DNA of 12,574 bases from Clostridium sp. CAG:568 (GCA_000434395.1 FR878766.1:1-12574); one strand, 5' to 3'; positions 4,177 through 12,574 are shown, numbered from the stretch's first letter. Numbers and translations: made by a program. The notes: a model not told the origin generated them from the sequence alone.

Positions 4177-6096
4177 TCACTTTAAATCTTTTAAGAAATC
4201 TACACTCAATAAATCAGATGGAATTCTTAAGTCACCTCTTTGACTTAACGAGACACTTCCAACTTTTACTCCGTCAGGTGCTGCGGATCTCTTGAATTGG
4301 CTTGCAAAGAATCTTCTATAGAAGAGTTTTAACCAATTCTTGATAGTTTCTTCGTTGAACATATCCTTAAAAGCAATAATAGCAATTCTTAATATCTTTA
4401 AAGGTTGATATCCATTTCTTAAGAAGTGATATAAGAAGAAATCATGAAGAATATATGGACCTATGATATCTTCTGTAATTTGACTTATTTCATTTTTACT
4501 CTTCGATGGGACGAGTTCAGGAGTTATAGGTGTATCTAAAATATCTATTAGTGTTTTTGATAGTAATGGATTTGATTCTCTTTCATTATTTGCAACCATT
4601 CTAACTACTTCTTTCACAACAGTTTTAGGAACGGATGCATTGACGTTGTACATACTCATTTGATCTCCGTTATAAGTAGCCCAGCCTAAGGCAATCTCAG
4701 ATAAATCTCCAGTTCCTATAACTATTCCACTTTTATAGTTTGATTCATCCATCAAGACATAAGTTCTAGCTCTTGCTTGAGCATTTTCATAGGCTGCATC
4801 ATACAAATCTAAGGGATGATCTATATCTTTTAAATGTGATTTTACTGTATTTGATATATCTATTTCTTTGAATGTTATACCTAATGTTTCAGCTAGTATT
4901 TTTGAATTGTTTCTAGTCCTGGTGGTAGTGGCAAAACAAGGCATTGATATAGCGATAATATCTTTAACATCTTTGCTTAAATCTTTAAAAGCTTTATAGG
5001 CTACTAATAATGCTAAAGCTGAATCTAGTCCACCTGAAACACCTATTATTACAGTCTTGCAATGAGTAGCTTGGATTCTTTTCATCAATCCATGTGATTG
5101 ACAATTGAATATAGTATTTAAATTGTCTTCGAGATTCTTACTCGATATATCTAAATAAGGTGATTTGACAAATATTCTATCTAATGATTTGCTATATGAA
5201 TCTGTCAAACTGAAATCGATAGTTTGATAACCTTTTTCTTGTTTATAAGAATATGTAGTCATTTGTCTTCTTCTAAAGGCTAATAAATCCACATCGATAT
5301 CTTTTACCATGATATGATTATTAAAATCATTTTTCTCGCCTAATAAATTTCCATTTTCGGCGATTATTAAAGGTGCTGAATATACTACATCTTGAGAAGT
5401 TTCGCCTTCACCTGCTCCAGCATATACATAAGCACAAATTAATCTAGCGGAAGTAGAACTAATTAGAGATTTTCTATAGTTTTCTTTTCCGACCATTTCA
5501 TTTGAAGCGGATGGATTCAAGATTAATGTAGCTCCGTTCATTGCATGATGTGTAGAAGGTGTATCTGGAGTCCATAAATCTTCACAGATTTCGATTCCTA
5601 TTGTTAAATTCTCAATTTCTCTGCAGTGAAATAATAGTTTTGGTCCGATAGGAATTAGATTTCCATCTATTTCGGTTACTTCATTTTCATCAAATGATGG
5701 AGTGAAATATCTAGCATCATAGAATTCATTGTAATTTGGAAGATATTTTTTAGTTGCTATTCCAAGTATCTTACCTTTAGAAATAACTGCTGCTGTATCA
5801 TAAATCTTCCCTTTAAATGAATAAGGAAGACTGACTACCATTAACAAATCCAAATCTTTTGTCTTGTTTGTTATTTCAATCAAGCCTTCTTTAGCTTTTT
5901 CTAAAGTGTTGGATTGAGCAAACATATCTTGAAGAGAGTAACCAGTCAAAGCTAATTCTTGGAAGGTAATAATTTTAGCACCCATTTCATTAGCTTCTTT
6001 AGCTTTTGAAACTATATCATTTACATTCGAATTTATATCATTTAGATGAACATTGGATGTAATAGCGGCTACTTTAATAAATCCATCATTTTTCAT
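4177..6096 (-). CDS. nadE: Glutamine-dependent NAD(+) synthetase
   Basis: NadE makes NAD+ from nicotinate adenine dinucleotide with ATP, using ammonia released from glutamine. The 639-residue protein is the full two-domain form. The N-terminal nitrilase-type glutaminase (about 7-290) shows a Glu-Lys-Cys triad: E47 in FQELALTGY, K116 in KKYLPNYNEF and C171 in IEICEDLW. The C-terminal synthetase (about 325-639) shows the PP-loop VSGGLDSALAL (353-363) and IGTGDLSEIALGWATYNGDQ. Glutamine dependence means it does not rely on free ammonia. A GAGGG site lies 7 nt before the ATG. It starts 32 nt after mfd, so it is probably the last gene of pth-mfd-nadE. It ends with TGA, followed two codons later by TAA. 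Confidence 0.97.
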   Translation of the reverse strand: MKNDGFIKVAAITSNVHLNDINSNVNDIVSKAKEANEMGAKIITFQELALTGYSLQDMFAQSNTLEKAKEGLIEITNKTKDLDLLMVVSLPYSFKGKIYDTAAVISKGKILGIATKKYLPNYNEFYDARYFTPSFDENEVTEIDGNLIPIGPKLLFHCREIENLTIGIEICEDLWTPDTPSTHHAMNGATLILNPSASNEMVGKENYRKSLISSTSARLICAYVYAGAGEGETSQDVVYSAPLIIAENGNLLGEKNDFNNHIMVKDIDVDLLAFRRRQMTTYSYKQEKGYQTIDFSLTDSYSKSLDRIFVKSPYLDISSKNLEDNLNTIFNCQSHGLMKRIQATHCKTVIIGVSGGLDSALALLVAYKAFKDLSKDVKDIIAISMPCFATTTRTRNNSKILAETLGITFKEIDISNTVKSHLKDIDHPLDLYDAAYENAQARARTYVLMDESNYKSGIVIGTGDLSEIALGWATYNGDQMSMYNVNASVPKTVVKEVVRMVANNERESNPLLSKTLIDILDTPITPELVPSKSKNEISQITEDIIGPYILHDFFLYHFLRNGYQPLKILRIAIIAFKDMFNEETIKNWLKLFYRRFFASQFKRSAAPDGVKVGSVSLSQRGDLRIPSDLLSVDFLKDLK

Positions 6097-6128
6097 ATTT
6101 AAACCCTCATATATATTTTATATCAATT

Positions 6129-9100
6129 TTAATCTTCTTTATCATCAATAAGTTTAGTAGGTCTATTATGGCCATCGAATATATTTGATAATACTCTAAC
6201 TAGATAAAATAGATCATCTAGATAGGATGATGTTCTTCTCAATCCTAAGATGAAATGTCGATCGATAAATCTAATCTCTTTGATTGAGTCTCTTATAGGA
6301 CTTAGATACATCTCTAATTTCTCTTTGACATTTTTTACATTAGAGAAGGCTTCTGTTAAAGTCAATTTAAATGATTCCATCAATTCTTCAAATCCTATAA
6401 ATAATTCATCGTTATTTAAAGTTATTTCAATAAGTCTTTTTTTAAATAAATTCCTAACCTCTAATGGATACGGTCCATAAGAATCTCTTATGGTCTTAAT
6501 CAAATCATTTAATTCGTTCTCTTCTGTGCAATCTTGTATTTCTCTATACAAATTGACTCTATCGGTTGAAGATGCATAATCAGTAGGAATATGTGCATCT
6601 AAAGTAAATGACAAGTTGAACTTTGTGGGCTTCTTTTGAGCTAACTTGATTCCCTTCTCGTTAGCTCGTTTTTGCTCTATCACTTCTTTTAATAATTTCG
6701 TATAAGTCTCATAACCTAATGAGTCTACAAATCCTGCTTGTTCTGAGCCTAAAATATTTCCACTACCTCTAATCGCTAAGTCTTGTTGAGCAATTTTATA
6801 TCCGGATCCTAATTCAGTGAAATCTTTTAATGCTTTCAGTCTCTTTCTACCTTCATCACTGATTCTATCGTAGTCCCTATATAATAAATATGCATATGCC
6901 AATCTATTTGATCTTCCGACTCTCCCTTTGATTTGATAGAGCTGAGCCAATCCGAAATTTTGTGAGTCTTCTACAATAATAGTATTTACATTTGGAACAT
7001 CCAAACCTGATTCGATAATTGAAGTAGAGACCAATATTTCTATTTTTTTGTCGTAGAAATCATTCATGACATCCGCAATTTGATTTGCATCCATCGAACC
7101 ATGAGCTACACCGACTGTGATATTAGGAAACATCTTCTTTAGTTTTCCAGCGACAGAATAAATTGTATCTATTCTGTTATGAAGGAAATAAACTTGTCCG
7201 TCTCTTGCTAATTCTCTGGAAATGACTTCTTTGATTAATCCATCATTTTCTTGGCAAACATATGTTTTTACCGGCAATCTATTTTGAGGTGCATCTTCCA
7301 AAATAGACATAGGTCTTATAGTTAACAATGACATTTGCAATGTTCTAGGAATAGGAGTTGCTGACAATGATAGAACATCTAAATTCTTAGCGATTTCTTT
7401 AATTCTTTCCTTTTGTGCCACTCCAAATTTTTGCTCTTCGTCGACTACTAGAAGTCCTAATTCTTTAAACTTAACATCTTGAGATAGAAGTCTGTGTGTT
7501 CCGATGACCAAATCTATTTTTCCTGCACTTAAATCTTCTAGAGTTTGTTTCTCTTCTTTGGAGCTATTGAATCTATTCAATATTCCAATTCTTACACCAG
7601 TGTCTTTGAATCTTTGTTTTGCTACTTCAAAATGCTGTCTTGAAAGTACTGTTGTAGGACATAATAAAGCAGCCTGATATCCATTCATCACAGCTTTAAA
7701 TATTGCTTTGAAAGCTAATTCTGTTTTTCCAAATCCAACATCTCCAGCTATCAGTCTATCCATAGGATGTGGTTTTTCCATATCTGCTGATATGTCGTTC
7801 CAAGCTTTGTTTTGAGATAAAGTTAAAGGATAAGGGAAATCTTTTGCAAAATTTCCTTCTTCGACTGGGTCTGATTTATATGCAATTCCTTTTATTCTTT
7901 CTCTTTCGGAATAAATATTTAGAAGCTTGTCGGCTAAGAAGGTCATTCTTGATTTAATTTTAGCTTTTTTTCTAGCCCAAGTAGCTCCACCGATTGTATC
8001 TAATGATGGTCTATTTGCTTCTGAGCCAGCATATTTTCTTATATTGTTAAAATTTTTAATTGGAACCATCAAAGTAGCTTGATCGGCATATTCGATAGTT
8101 ATATAGTCCAATCCTTTATATTGCTGAATTCCTTCAAAGATTCCAATTCCGTTTTTCTCTTCAACTACATAATCGCCTTTGACTAAATCAGAATATTTTT
8201 TAATAGGTTTAAAGTCTTTATAACGAGTCAAGAATCTTGATTTTTTCAAAGCAACTCCGAAGATTTCAGCTGAAGATAAAAACTCGGCTTTATCTTTGAT
8301 TCTAAATCCTTTGGTCAGGCTAGAAGAAAGGATAGTAACTCCGTTTTCTATACTTGAATCCATAGAATAAGGATAGGATGATTCATTTAAATAATTAATG
8401 TAAGTTGGAATGGTCTTATCATCCAAACAAGCATATGTTTTCAAGTTCAATCTTTTTGCATCTTCTAATAAAATGCCAGATTGATTTAAATTCGAATTTG
8501 TAACAGGTATTTCACAGATTCCATCATTGGATTCCAATGAATTTAATTCTATTTTCTTATAGTGTGCTTCTCTATTGGCTACACTAGGAAGTTCATATAT
8601 ACTTTCTAAAGGTAGAGATAATCCTTTTGTTTTGCTGTCAGCAAAATAAGATATTTCATCTTCCTTAAATGAATTTTGGCTTTGATAAAATTGCTTTGGT
8701 GAAACCATGAATATCTTATATTGTTTGAGATAATTGATGATGGTTCCTTTTTTGACATCGTAATATGGAAATAAAGATTCATCGGCATCTAATACTATTC
8801 CGCTTTTGATAGCATTCTCTGATGATATTTCAATATCTTTGATCTTTTCATCAATTTCTAATTTTAGATTTGAATCCTTTATGGATTTCAAATCTTTAAG
8901 CATTAATTCTTTAGCTTTTATTGCAGTTTCTTGACTTACTGGTCTTTCACTCGCTGGTAAAATTGTGGCTTTTGTAAGCTGTGTTTCACTCTTTAATGTT
9001 AAAGGACTAAATAGTCGAATTGAATCAATTTTGTCATCATCTAATTCGATACGAATAGGTAGGTCGTAAGAAGGTGAAAAAACATCTAAAATGGTTCCTC

Positions 9101-9623
9101 TTACAGCATATTCAAAGCCGCTGTTTACCCAATTGACTCTGCTGTATCCTTCGTTAGATAGTTTGGACACTAATTCATCTCTATCTATCACTTCACCTAC
9201 TTCTATATCAAATGCGACATCATCAAATAATTCAGGTGAATCTATCGGTGATAATGAAGCTGCAGAGTTGAATAAAACTATTATGTTTTCGCTGTTTCTA
9301 ATTCGATATAGTGTTCTAAGTCTTTCCCTAGCCATTTCTTTGGATGAAGAAGTGTTTCCTAATCTAAGAATCTCATCTTTAGGATAAATAGCTACTTTTT
9401 CACTAGGTAAAAAGTCCAATAAATAATCTGAGAAGAGTTGAACATCATATAAAGAAGGGAAGGCTAAAGCAATCTTTGAAGGATTATTGTTATAAGCTGT
9501 TACTATTTGTAGGGCTAGGCTTTGCAAATTTGAAGTCACAAAACCTTGTTCATCATTGATGGACTGAATTTGTGGACTGTCTTTTAAATATTTTGATATT
9601 AAATTTATTAGTTTACTTGGCAT
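6129..9623 (-). CDS. mfd: Transcription-repair coupling factor Mfd
   Basis: Mfd releases RNA polymerase stalled at DNA damage and recruits UvrA. The length (1164 residues) and domain order are normal. An N-terminal UvrB-like region is followed by the polymerase-interaction domain near 480-525 (GDYVVEEKNGIGIFEGI). The RecG-type SF2 helicase comes next, with GDVGFGKT (627-634, Walker A), DEEQ (728-731), SATPIPR (754-760), STSIIESGLDVP (866-877) and QIKGRVGRS (897-905). The C-terminal TRCF domain begins at about 1000. A common Mfd pattern is VVHxxHGIG where this one has VVEEKNGIG. AAGGA lies 5 nt before the ATG, and the first 11 nt overlap the end of pth. No fin gene lies between them, unlike in Bacillus. 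Confidence 0.98.
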   Translation of the reverse strand: MPSKLINLISKYLKDSPQIQSINDEQGFVTSNLQSLALQIVTAYNNNPSKIALAFPSLYDVQLFSDYLLDFLPSEKVAIYPKDEILRLGNTSSSKEMARERLRTLYRIRNSENIIVLFNSAASLSPIDSPELFDDVAFDIEVGEVIDRDELVSKLSNEGYSRVNWVNSGFEYAVRGTILDVFSPSYDLPIRIELDDDKIDSIRLFSPLTLKSETQLTKATILPASERPVSQETAIKAKELMLKDLKSIKDSNLKLEIDEKIKDIEISSENAIKSGIVLDADESLFPYYDVKKGTIINYLKQYKIFMVSPKQFYQSQNSFKEDEISYFADSKTKGLSLPLESIYELPSVANREAHYKKIELNSLESNDGICEIPVTNSNLNQSGILLEDAKRLNLKTYACLDDKTIPTYINYLNESSYPYSMDSSIENGVTILSSSLTKGFRIKDKAEFLSSAEIFGVALKKSRFLTRYKDFKPIKKYSDLVKGDYVVEEKNGIGIFEGIQQYKGLDYITIEYADQATLMVPIKNFNNIRKYAGSEANRPSLDTIGGATWARKKAKIKSRMTFLADKLLNIYSERERIKGIAYKSDPVEEGNFAKDFPYPLTLSQNKAWNDISADMEKPHPMDRLIAGDVGFGKTELAFKAIFKAVMNGYQAALLCPTTVLSRQHFEVAKQRFKDTGVRIGILNRFNSSKEEKQTLEDLSAGKIDLVIGTHRLLSQDVKFKELGLLVVDEEQKFGVAQKERIKEIAKNLDVLSLSATPIPRTLQMSLLTIRPMSILEDAPQNRLPVKTYVCQENDGLIKEVISRELARDGQVYFLHNRIDTIYSVAGKLKKMFPNITVGVAHGSMDANQIADVMNDFYDKKIEILVSTSIIESGLDVPNVNTIIVEDSQNFGLAQLYQIKGRVGRSNRLAYAYLLYRDYDRISDEGRKRLKALKDFTELGSGYKIAQQDLAIRGSGNILGSEQAGFVDSLGYETYTKLLKEVIEQKRANEKGIKLAQKKPTKFNLSFTLDAHIPTDYASSTDRVNLYREIQDCTEENELNDLIKTIRDSYGPYPLEVRNLFKKRLIEITLNNDELFIGFEELMESFKLTLTEAFSNVKNVKEKLEMYLSPIRDSIKEIRFIDRHFILGLRRTSSYLDDLFYLVRVLSNIFDGHNRPTKLIDDKED

Positions 9624-10200
9624 TGTTTTCCTTTGATTTCTTTGCAGACATTAAGCTCAAAGCACGTTGAAATCCGAATTTAATCATCAAATGAAGGAAT
9701 TCAATAGCTTCATCTTCAGCTTTATTGATCAATTCTCTATCTTCCTTAGATGGCTTTCCTAAAACATAATCGACAGTCTCTGCTTTTGTTTTAGGCTCTC
9801 CTGTTCCGATTCTAATTCTCTTGAATTCAGTAGTTCCTAAATTATCTATGATATTTTGTAATCCTTTTTGACCGCCAGATGAGCCTTTGATTTTAATTCT
9901 GTATTCTCCTGGTTTGATGGCCATATCATCGCAGATGACTATTAAATCTTCCACAGGAATTTTATAGTAACGCATTAATGGAACAATGCAAGTTCCAGAT
10001 AAGTTCATATAAGTCAATGGCTCAACTATAAATACAGTTTCACCTTCAATGTTAGCTTTGACATATCTACCTTGGAAATCGACTTTGTCCAAAGATAATC
10101 CTAAGTCTTCAGCTAATCCTTCAACGACTTCAAATCCCATATTATGTCTTGTTCCGACATAATCAAGACCAAAATTTCCTAATCCTGCTATTATTTTCAT
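9613..10200 (-). CDS. pth: Peptidyl-tRNA hydrolase
   Basis: Pth cleaves peptidyl-tRNA released by abortive translation, so that the tRNA can be reused. The 195-residue protein shows the family signatures: GLGN (6-9), TRHNMGF with catalytic His19, PLTYMNLSG (61-69, N66), CDDM (90-93) and GSSGGQKGLQNII (106-118). The C-terminal lid (YVLGKPSKED onwards) is present. In E. coli the GGHNGL loop holds an active-site Asn. Here the loop reads GGQKGL, with Lys112 in that place. GAGGG lies about 7 nt before the ATG. It is the first gene of the pth-mfd-nadE run, and its last 11 nt overlap mfd. Confidence 0.97.
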   Translation of the reverse strand: MKIIAGLGNFGLDYVGTRHNMGFEVVEGLAEDLGLSLDKVDFQGRYVKANIEGETVFIVEPLTYMNLSGTCIVPLMRYYKIPVEDLIVICDDMAIKPGEYRIKIKGSSGGQKGLQNIIDNLGTTEFKRIRIGTGEPKTKAETVDYVLGKPSKEDRELINKAEDEAIEFLHLMIKFGFQRALSLMSAKKSKENNAK

Positions 10201-10223
10201 AATTCAACCCTCAATGCTGAATA

Positions 10224-10232
10224 ATTATATCA
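10224..10232 (-). promoter_or_regulatory. Extended -10 promoter for pth-mfd-nadE
   Basis: On the minus strand TGATATAAT gives a perfect TATAAT with the upstream TG of an extended -10 element. No good -35 lies at the expected distance, which such promoters tolerate. Transcription would begin near 10217, just ahead of the pth ribosome site. Confidence 0.6.
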
Positions 10233-10316
10233 AAGGGAAATAAATATAGTTCATATTAGGGATTTCATAAAAGATGATAATGCGTATACCTTTAATATAT
10301 ATTGATAAACTAGTCT

Positions 10317-10322
10317 TATAAT
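10317..10322 (+). promoter_or_regulatory. -10 element for the DUF368-like operon
   Basis: A perfect TATAAT at 10317-10322 would start a transcript near 10329, leaving a very short leader before AGGAGG (10336-10341) and the ATG at 10349. The matching -35 is poor. A better-looking TTGATA (10302-10307) with AATAAT (10325-10330) at 17-nt spacing would start inside the ribosome site and is less likely. Confidence 0.45.
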
Positions 10323-10348
10323 TTAATAATGATTTAGGAGGAATTGAG

Positions 10349-11329
10349 ATGGAAGAGAAAAAAGAATCTTTAATAAAGTCTTTTATGAGTGGTCTTCTCG
10401 GTGGATTATTCTCATTAACTCCTATGGGAAACTATGGAGTTTTATATACTTCTGGATTCTTAAATAACAGCCTTACCAAAAAGCCGAAGATAAGATGGAT
10501 TTGGTGTGCTTTATTAGCTGTTTTAGGATTGATCATTGGAACTTTACCAAGATTGATAATGGGTGTTAATTATCTTGAAGATAAATTTCCATTGGCAACA
10601 TTTTTATTGTTTGGAATTGCAAGCTTAGGTCTTATCATCGCTTCTTTGATAAAAGAGATTAAGAAGAAAGACAAAACAACATTAGAAAATATACTGTTTC
10701 CAACTTTACTCATTGTTGGAATGGCAATATCTTTTGTTATGACTTTCTTTTTGAATAAGAGTAGCGATCAACCTTTGATAGAAAATGAATATTTGTCTTG
10801 TTTGGTGTTTGGATTTGTTATGGGATTTGCAGTACTGATCCCAGGATTACCTATTCATTCAATATCTAACATTTTTGGTATGTCTTCGACATTAGAAACA
10901 ATAATGATTAATATTCCTGATAAAGTTGAAATAACAAAATCTATTGGATTGATTGCAATTATGATTATTGGAATGCTGCTAAATTTAATAGTGTTTTACT
11001 ATCCTTATAAAAAATTATTTAGTATTGTTAAGGATTATATTGGTGGATTATTTATAGGTTTGATGTTAGGATCGATTATAGGGAGTTATTTTGGACATGG
11101 TGAATTTATCGATTCGTCCATTCCACCTGAATATACACAAGAAGTTAAATCTATAACTTTATGTGGATTCATCTTTGCTGGAATACTATTGTGCTTGATT
11201 CTAGTATTTGCCTTTTCTAATCTAAAGCATAAAGATGATGATATAAACGACAACACTTCTTTGTATGAACAAGATGGTAATAAGAATAAAAAGAAGAAAT
11301 CCATATTTAATAGAGGGAGAAATCTATGA
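10349..11329 (+). CDS. Multipass membrane protein, divergent DUF368-like
   Basis: The 326-residue protein has about eight hydrophobic segments, split into two halves that look like repeats: 10-100 and 115-290. The first half opens with SFMSGLLGGLFSLTPMGNYGV and the second with FGFVMGFAVLIPGLPIHSISNIFG. Both resemble the re-entrant PGxSGG repeats of the DUF368 family, whose characterised members carry undecaprenyl phosphate back across the membrane. PYKKLFSIVKDYIGGLFIGLMLGSIIG also fits that family. However, PGxSGG has become PMGNYG and PGLPIHS, so the substrate is uncertain. The tail (293-326) is highly charged (KNKKKKS) and should be cytoplasmic. AGGAGG lies 7 nt before the ATG. The gene overlaps the next by ATGA. 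It may instead be an unrelated membrane protein. Confidence 0.6.
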   Translation: MEEKKESLIKSFMSGLLGGLFSLTPMGNYGVLYTSGFLNNSLTKKPKIRWIWCALLAVLGLIIGTLPRLIMGVNYLEDKFPLATFLLFGIASLGLIIASLIKEIKKKDKTTLENILFPTLLIVGMAISFVMTFFLNKSSDQPLIENEYLSCLVFGFVMGFAVLIPGLPIHSISNIFGMSSTLETIMINIPDKVEITKSIGLIAIMIIGMLLNLIVFYYPYKKLFSIVKDYIGGLFIGLMLGSIIGSYFGHGEFIDSSIPPEYTQEVKSITLCGFIFAGILLCLILVFAFSNLKHKDDDINDNTSLYEQDGNKNKKKKSIFNRGRNL

Positions 11330-12459
11330 GTGTTTATAGACTTTCTAAGGATAGAACATTAATAAATTTATCAAATTCTATCTTTAAATATTTCGGAATC
11401 TCTGGTCCGCATCCGGATTCTTTTCCTGATGTTGATGAAGTCCTTCTAAATGATAAAAATAGAGGAAAGAAACTTTGTGTTTTATTGATTGAAGGATGGA
11501 GTGAATACGTTTATAAAAGAACAAAAAATAAATCGCCTTTTCTTCATTCAAAACAGCCTATTTCTTTAGAATCTGTTTATCCAACTTGTTCTTTTTGCAA
11601 TAATGATGCTCTTCTTTATGGGACATATCCTTGCTATGAAGGAAGATTGGGAGAAGTTCAATATTTCTCTAAAACAAACCAGTATGTAAATATGGTAGAT
11701 AAAGTAATTCAAGGTACATCTACTAGATCTTTTTTAACTGATCATGATGAGTTCTATAAATCTAAATTAAATTTGTTGCAAAACATTTGCGTAATAAAAG
11801 GAAAAAAAGATGCTGCTGTTTATTTGGATAGCCGTAAATATATTAATGCACAAGGGAAAATCAGCAGTGGTTTATTCTTCTCAGCTATAGAAGAAAAAAT
11901 ACAATCAAGCTGTGTTTCTTTCATCTTAGCGAGATGGTCACAATTGCAAAATGATATTCTAGAGAATGGATATCGTTCTGTTAAAACTAAAACTTCTATT
12001 CAAGTGCTGGATGAGTCTATAAAGACTTTGACTGAAAGAAATCCAGAGACTTTATTTATTGTGGTCGGTGATCATGGATCTGTTAAAACTTCTTGGATTG
12101 ATATTAGAAAATATCCTGATTTTATAGATACTTTGGTCGAGCCTAGATTTTCTATCAGTCCTAGATTTGCTAGCTTTAGAGTTAAAGAAGGAAAGAAAGA
12201 AGAATTCGAAAAATGTTTTAGGACTCATTTTTCAAAATACTTTGAGCTTTATAATAAAGAACAAGTCTATAGAGAAAACATATTTGGATATGGTAGCAAT
12301 CATGAATTATTCGATGAATTTATAGGTGATTATATTTTAATTTCTAAGGGGAAGAAATCTTTTACCGACGGATCATTTAAGACTCTTTATAAATATTATT
12401 ATGGTGGAGTAACTAAGAAAGAAAAGAATATTGTGCTTTCTTTTTTTAACAACAAGTAG
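11326..12459 (+). CDS. Alkaline-phosphatase-superfamily (type I phosphodiesterase-like) protein, probable pseudoenzyme
   Basis: The 377-residue soluble protein follows the type I phosphodiesterase/nucleotide pyrophosphatase pattern. Landmarks are KLCVLLIEGW (49-58, family LLIDG), SVYPTCSFCNNDALLYGTYP (83-102), ARWSQLQND (202-210, family YWPELD), VVGDHGSVKT (246-255, family ADHG), FIGDYILISKG (332-342) and YYYGGVTKKEKNIV (357-370, family HHGGLTPEEMLVP). Only D249-H250 match the usual metal ligands outright. The first Asp is Glu56, the middle Asp and His are Gln208 and Leu212, the final His is Tyr359, and no clear Thr nucleophile is seen. Catalysis by the usual two-metal route therefore looks lost. 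There is no signal peptide. The gene overlaps the membrane-protein gene by ATGA with GAGGG upstream, so the two are translationally coupled. The alignment is from memory. Confidence 0.65.
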   Translation: MSVYRLSKDRTLINLSNSIFKYFGISGPHPDSFPDVDEVLLNDKNRGKKLCVLLIEGWSEYVYKRTKNKSPFLHSKQPISLESVYPTCSFCNNDALLYGTYPCYEGRLGEVQYFSKTNQYVNMVDKVIQGTSTRSFLTDHDEFYKSKLNLLQNICVIKGKKDAAVYLDSRKYINAQGKISSGLFFSAIEEKIQSSCVSFILARWSQLQNDILENGYRSVKTKTSIQVLDESIKTLTERNPETLFIVVGDHGSVKTSWIDIRKYPDFIDTLVEPRFSISPRFASFRVKEGKKEEFEKCFRTHFSKYFELYNKEQVYRENIFGYGSNHELFDEFIGDYILISKGKKSFTDGSFKTLYKYYYGGVTKKEKNIVLSFFNNK

Positions 12460-12524
12460 ATTTATCAATTTATTCTATTATTAAATCCAACTGGTAGTAT
12501 AATATTGAAAAGGGGAATTTAATT
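12460..12524 (+). promoter_or_regulatory. Short intergenic region with a possible -10
   Basis: A perfect TATAAT occurs at 12498-12503, but the -35 is poor and the predicted start (about 12510) falls on the ribosome site of the next gene. No terminator is visible after the stop at 12459, so the next gene may simply be read from the same operon. Confidence 0.3.
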
Positions 12525-12574
12525 ATGTCAGCTTTAAAGAAAATAATAAGAAAAGGGGCTGTTGCAAAATCCTG
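12525..12574 (+). CDS. Start of an unidentified gene, cut by the window edge
   Basis: AAGGGG (12510-12515) lies 9 nt before an ATG that opens MSALKKIIRKGAVAKS and continues beyond the window. The 16 visible residues are basic and do not identify a family. Same strand and close spacing suggest it continues the operon of the two preceding genes. Confidence 0.55.
   Translation, partial: MSALKKIIRKGAVAKS

Noticed and set aside
4177..4179. TGA read as tryptophan (mollicute code)
   Set aside because: All housekeeping genes have full normal length with TGA as a stop, and Trp is encoded by TGG in them, so the standard bacterial code fits.
8606..8788. Minus-strand 60-codon frame inside mfd
   Set aside because: It is an alternative-frame shadow within the Mfd coding sequence.
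9091..9387. Plus-strand frame of 98 codons inside mfd (and similar frames at 6250-6480 and 7769-7957)
   Set aside because: These are antisense shadows of mfd with no ribosome site. The mfd frame carries the conserved helicase and repair motifs.
11086..11304. Minus-strand 72-codon frame
   Set aside because: It is antisense to the C-terminal part of the DUF368-like gene, with phenylalanine and leucine runs from its Lys-rich tail.
1..12574. CRISPR array, toxin-antitoxin pair or defence operon
   Set aside because: No regularly spaced repeats, no Cas or known toxin motifs, and no nuclease-ATPase pairs are visible. The only defence-like hint is rhuM, which is a pseudogene.

Overview
The window comes from an AT-rich, low-GC Gram-positive bacterium. 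Ribosome binding sites are purine-rich (AGGAGG/GAGGG), and the gene set is typically Firmicutes: pth-mfd, a 639-residue glutamine-dependent NadE, and rpmG-secE-nusG. All housekeeping frames read full length with the standard code, and TGA ends nadE and the DUF368-like gene, so this is not a TGA=Trp mollicute. Gene style suggests a Bacilli/Erysipelotrichia-like lineage, but no species can be named.

Region 1 (1-2882) is an accessory island of remnants. It is flanked by two copies of a tRNA-terminator-like repeat (about 174-224 and 2828-2882, sharing an exact 30-nt core). The right copy is the terminator beside the 3' end of tRNA-Ala(CGC). Inside are an intact but unknown lipoprotein with a small downstream ORF, the C-terminal remnant of a large serine recombinase, a frameshifted 5' piece of an IS21-type istA, and a rhuM pseudogene with no start, an in-frame amber codon and no C-terminal half. 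Several separate insertion and decay events appear to have happened at one tRNA-linked site.

Region 2 (2884-4140) holds rpmG-secE-nusG on the minus strand, with a tightly packed layout (8-nt gap, then a TAATG overlap). tRNA-Ala(CGC) lies 27 nt behind nusG, separated by a hairpin. The rplKAJL genes that often follow nusG are absent.

Region 3 (4177-10200) is a minus-strand run pth-mfd-nadE: peptidyl-tRNA recycling, transcription-coupled repair and NAD+ synthesis. pth and mfd overlap by 11 nt and nadE follows after 32 nt. An extended -10 promoter precedes pth.

Region 4 (10201-12574) is transcribed divergently. A DUF368-like membrane protein overlaps by ATGA a protein with the fold signature of the alkaline-phosphatase/type I phosphodiesterase superfamily, but most of its metal-binding and catalytic residues appear substituted. 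The start of a third, unidentified gene lies at the window edge. The pairing of a divergent lipid-phosphate-transporter-like protein with a probable pseudophosphodiesterase is the least ordinary intact system here.
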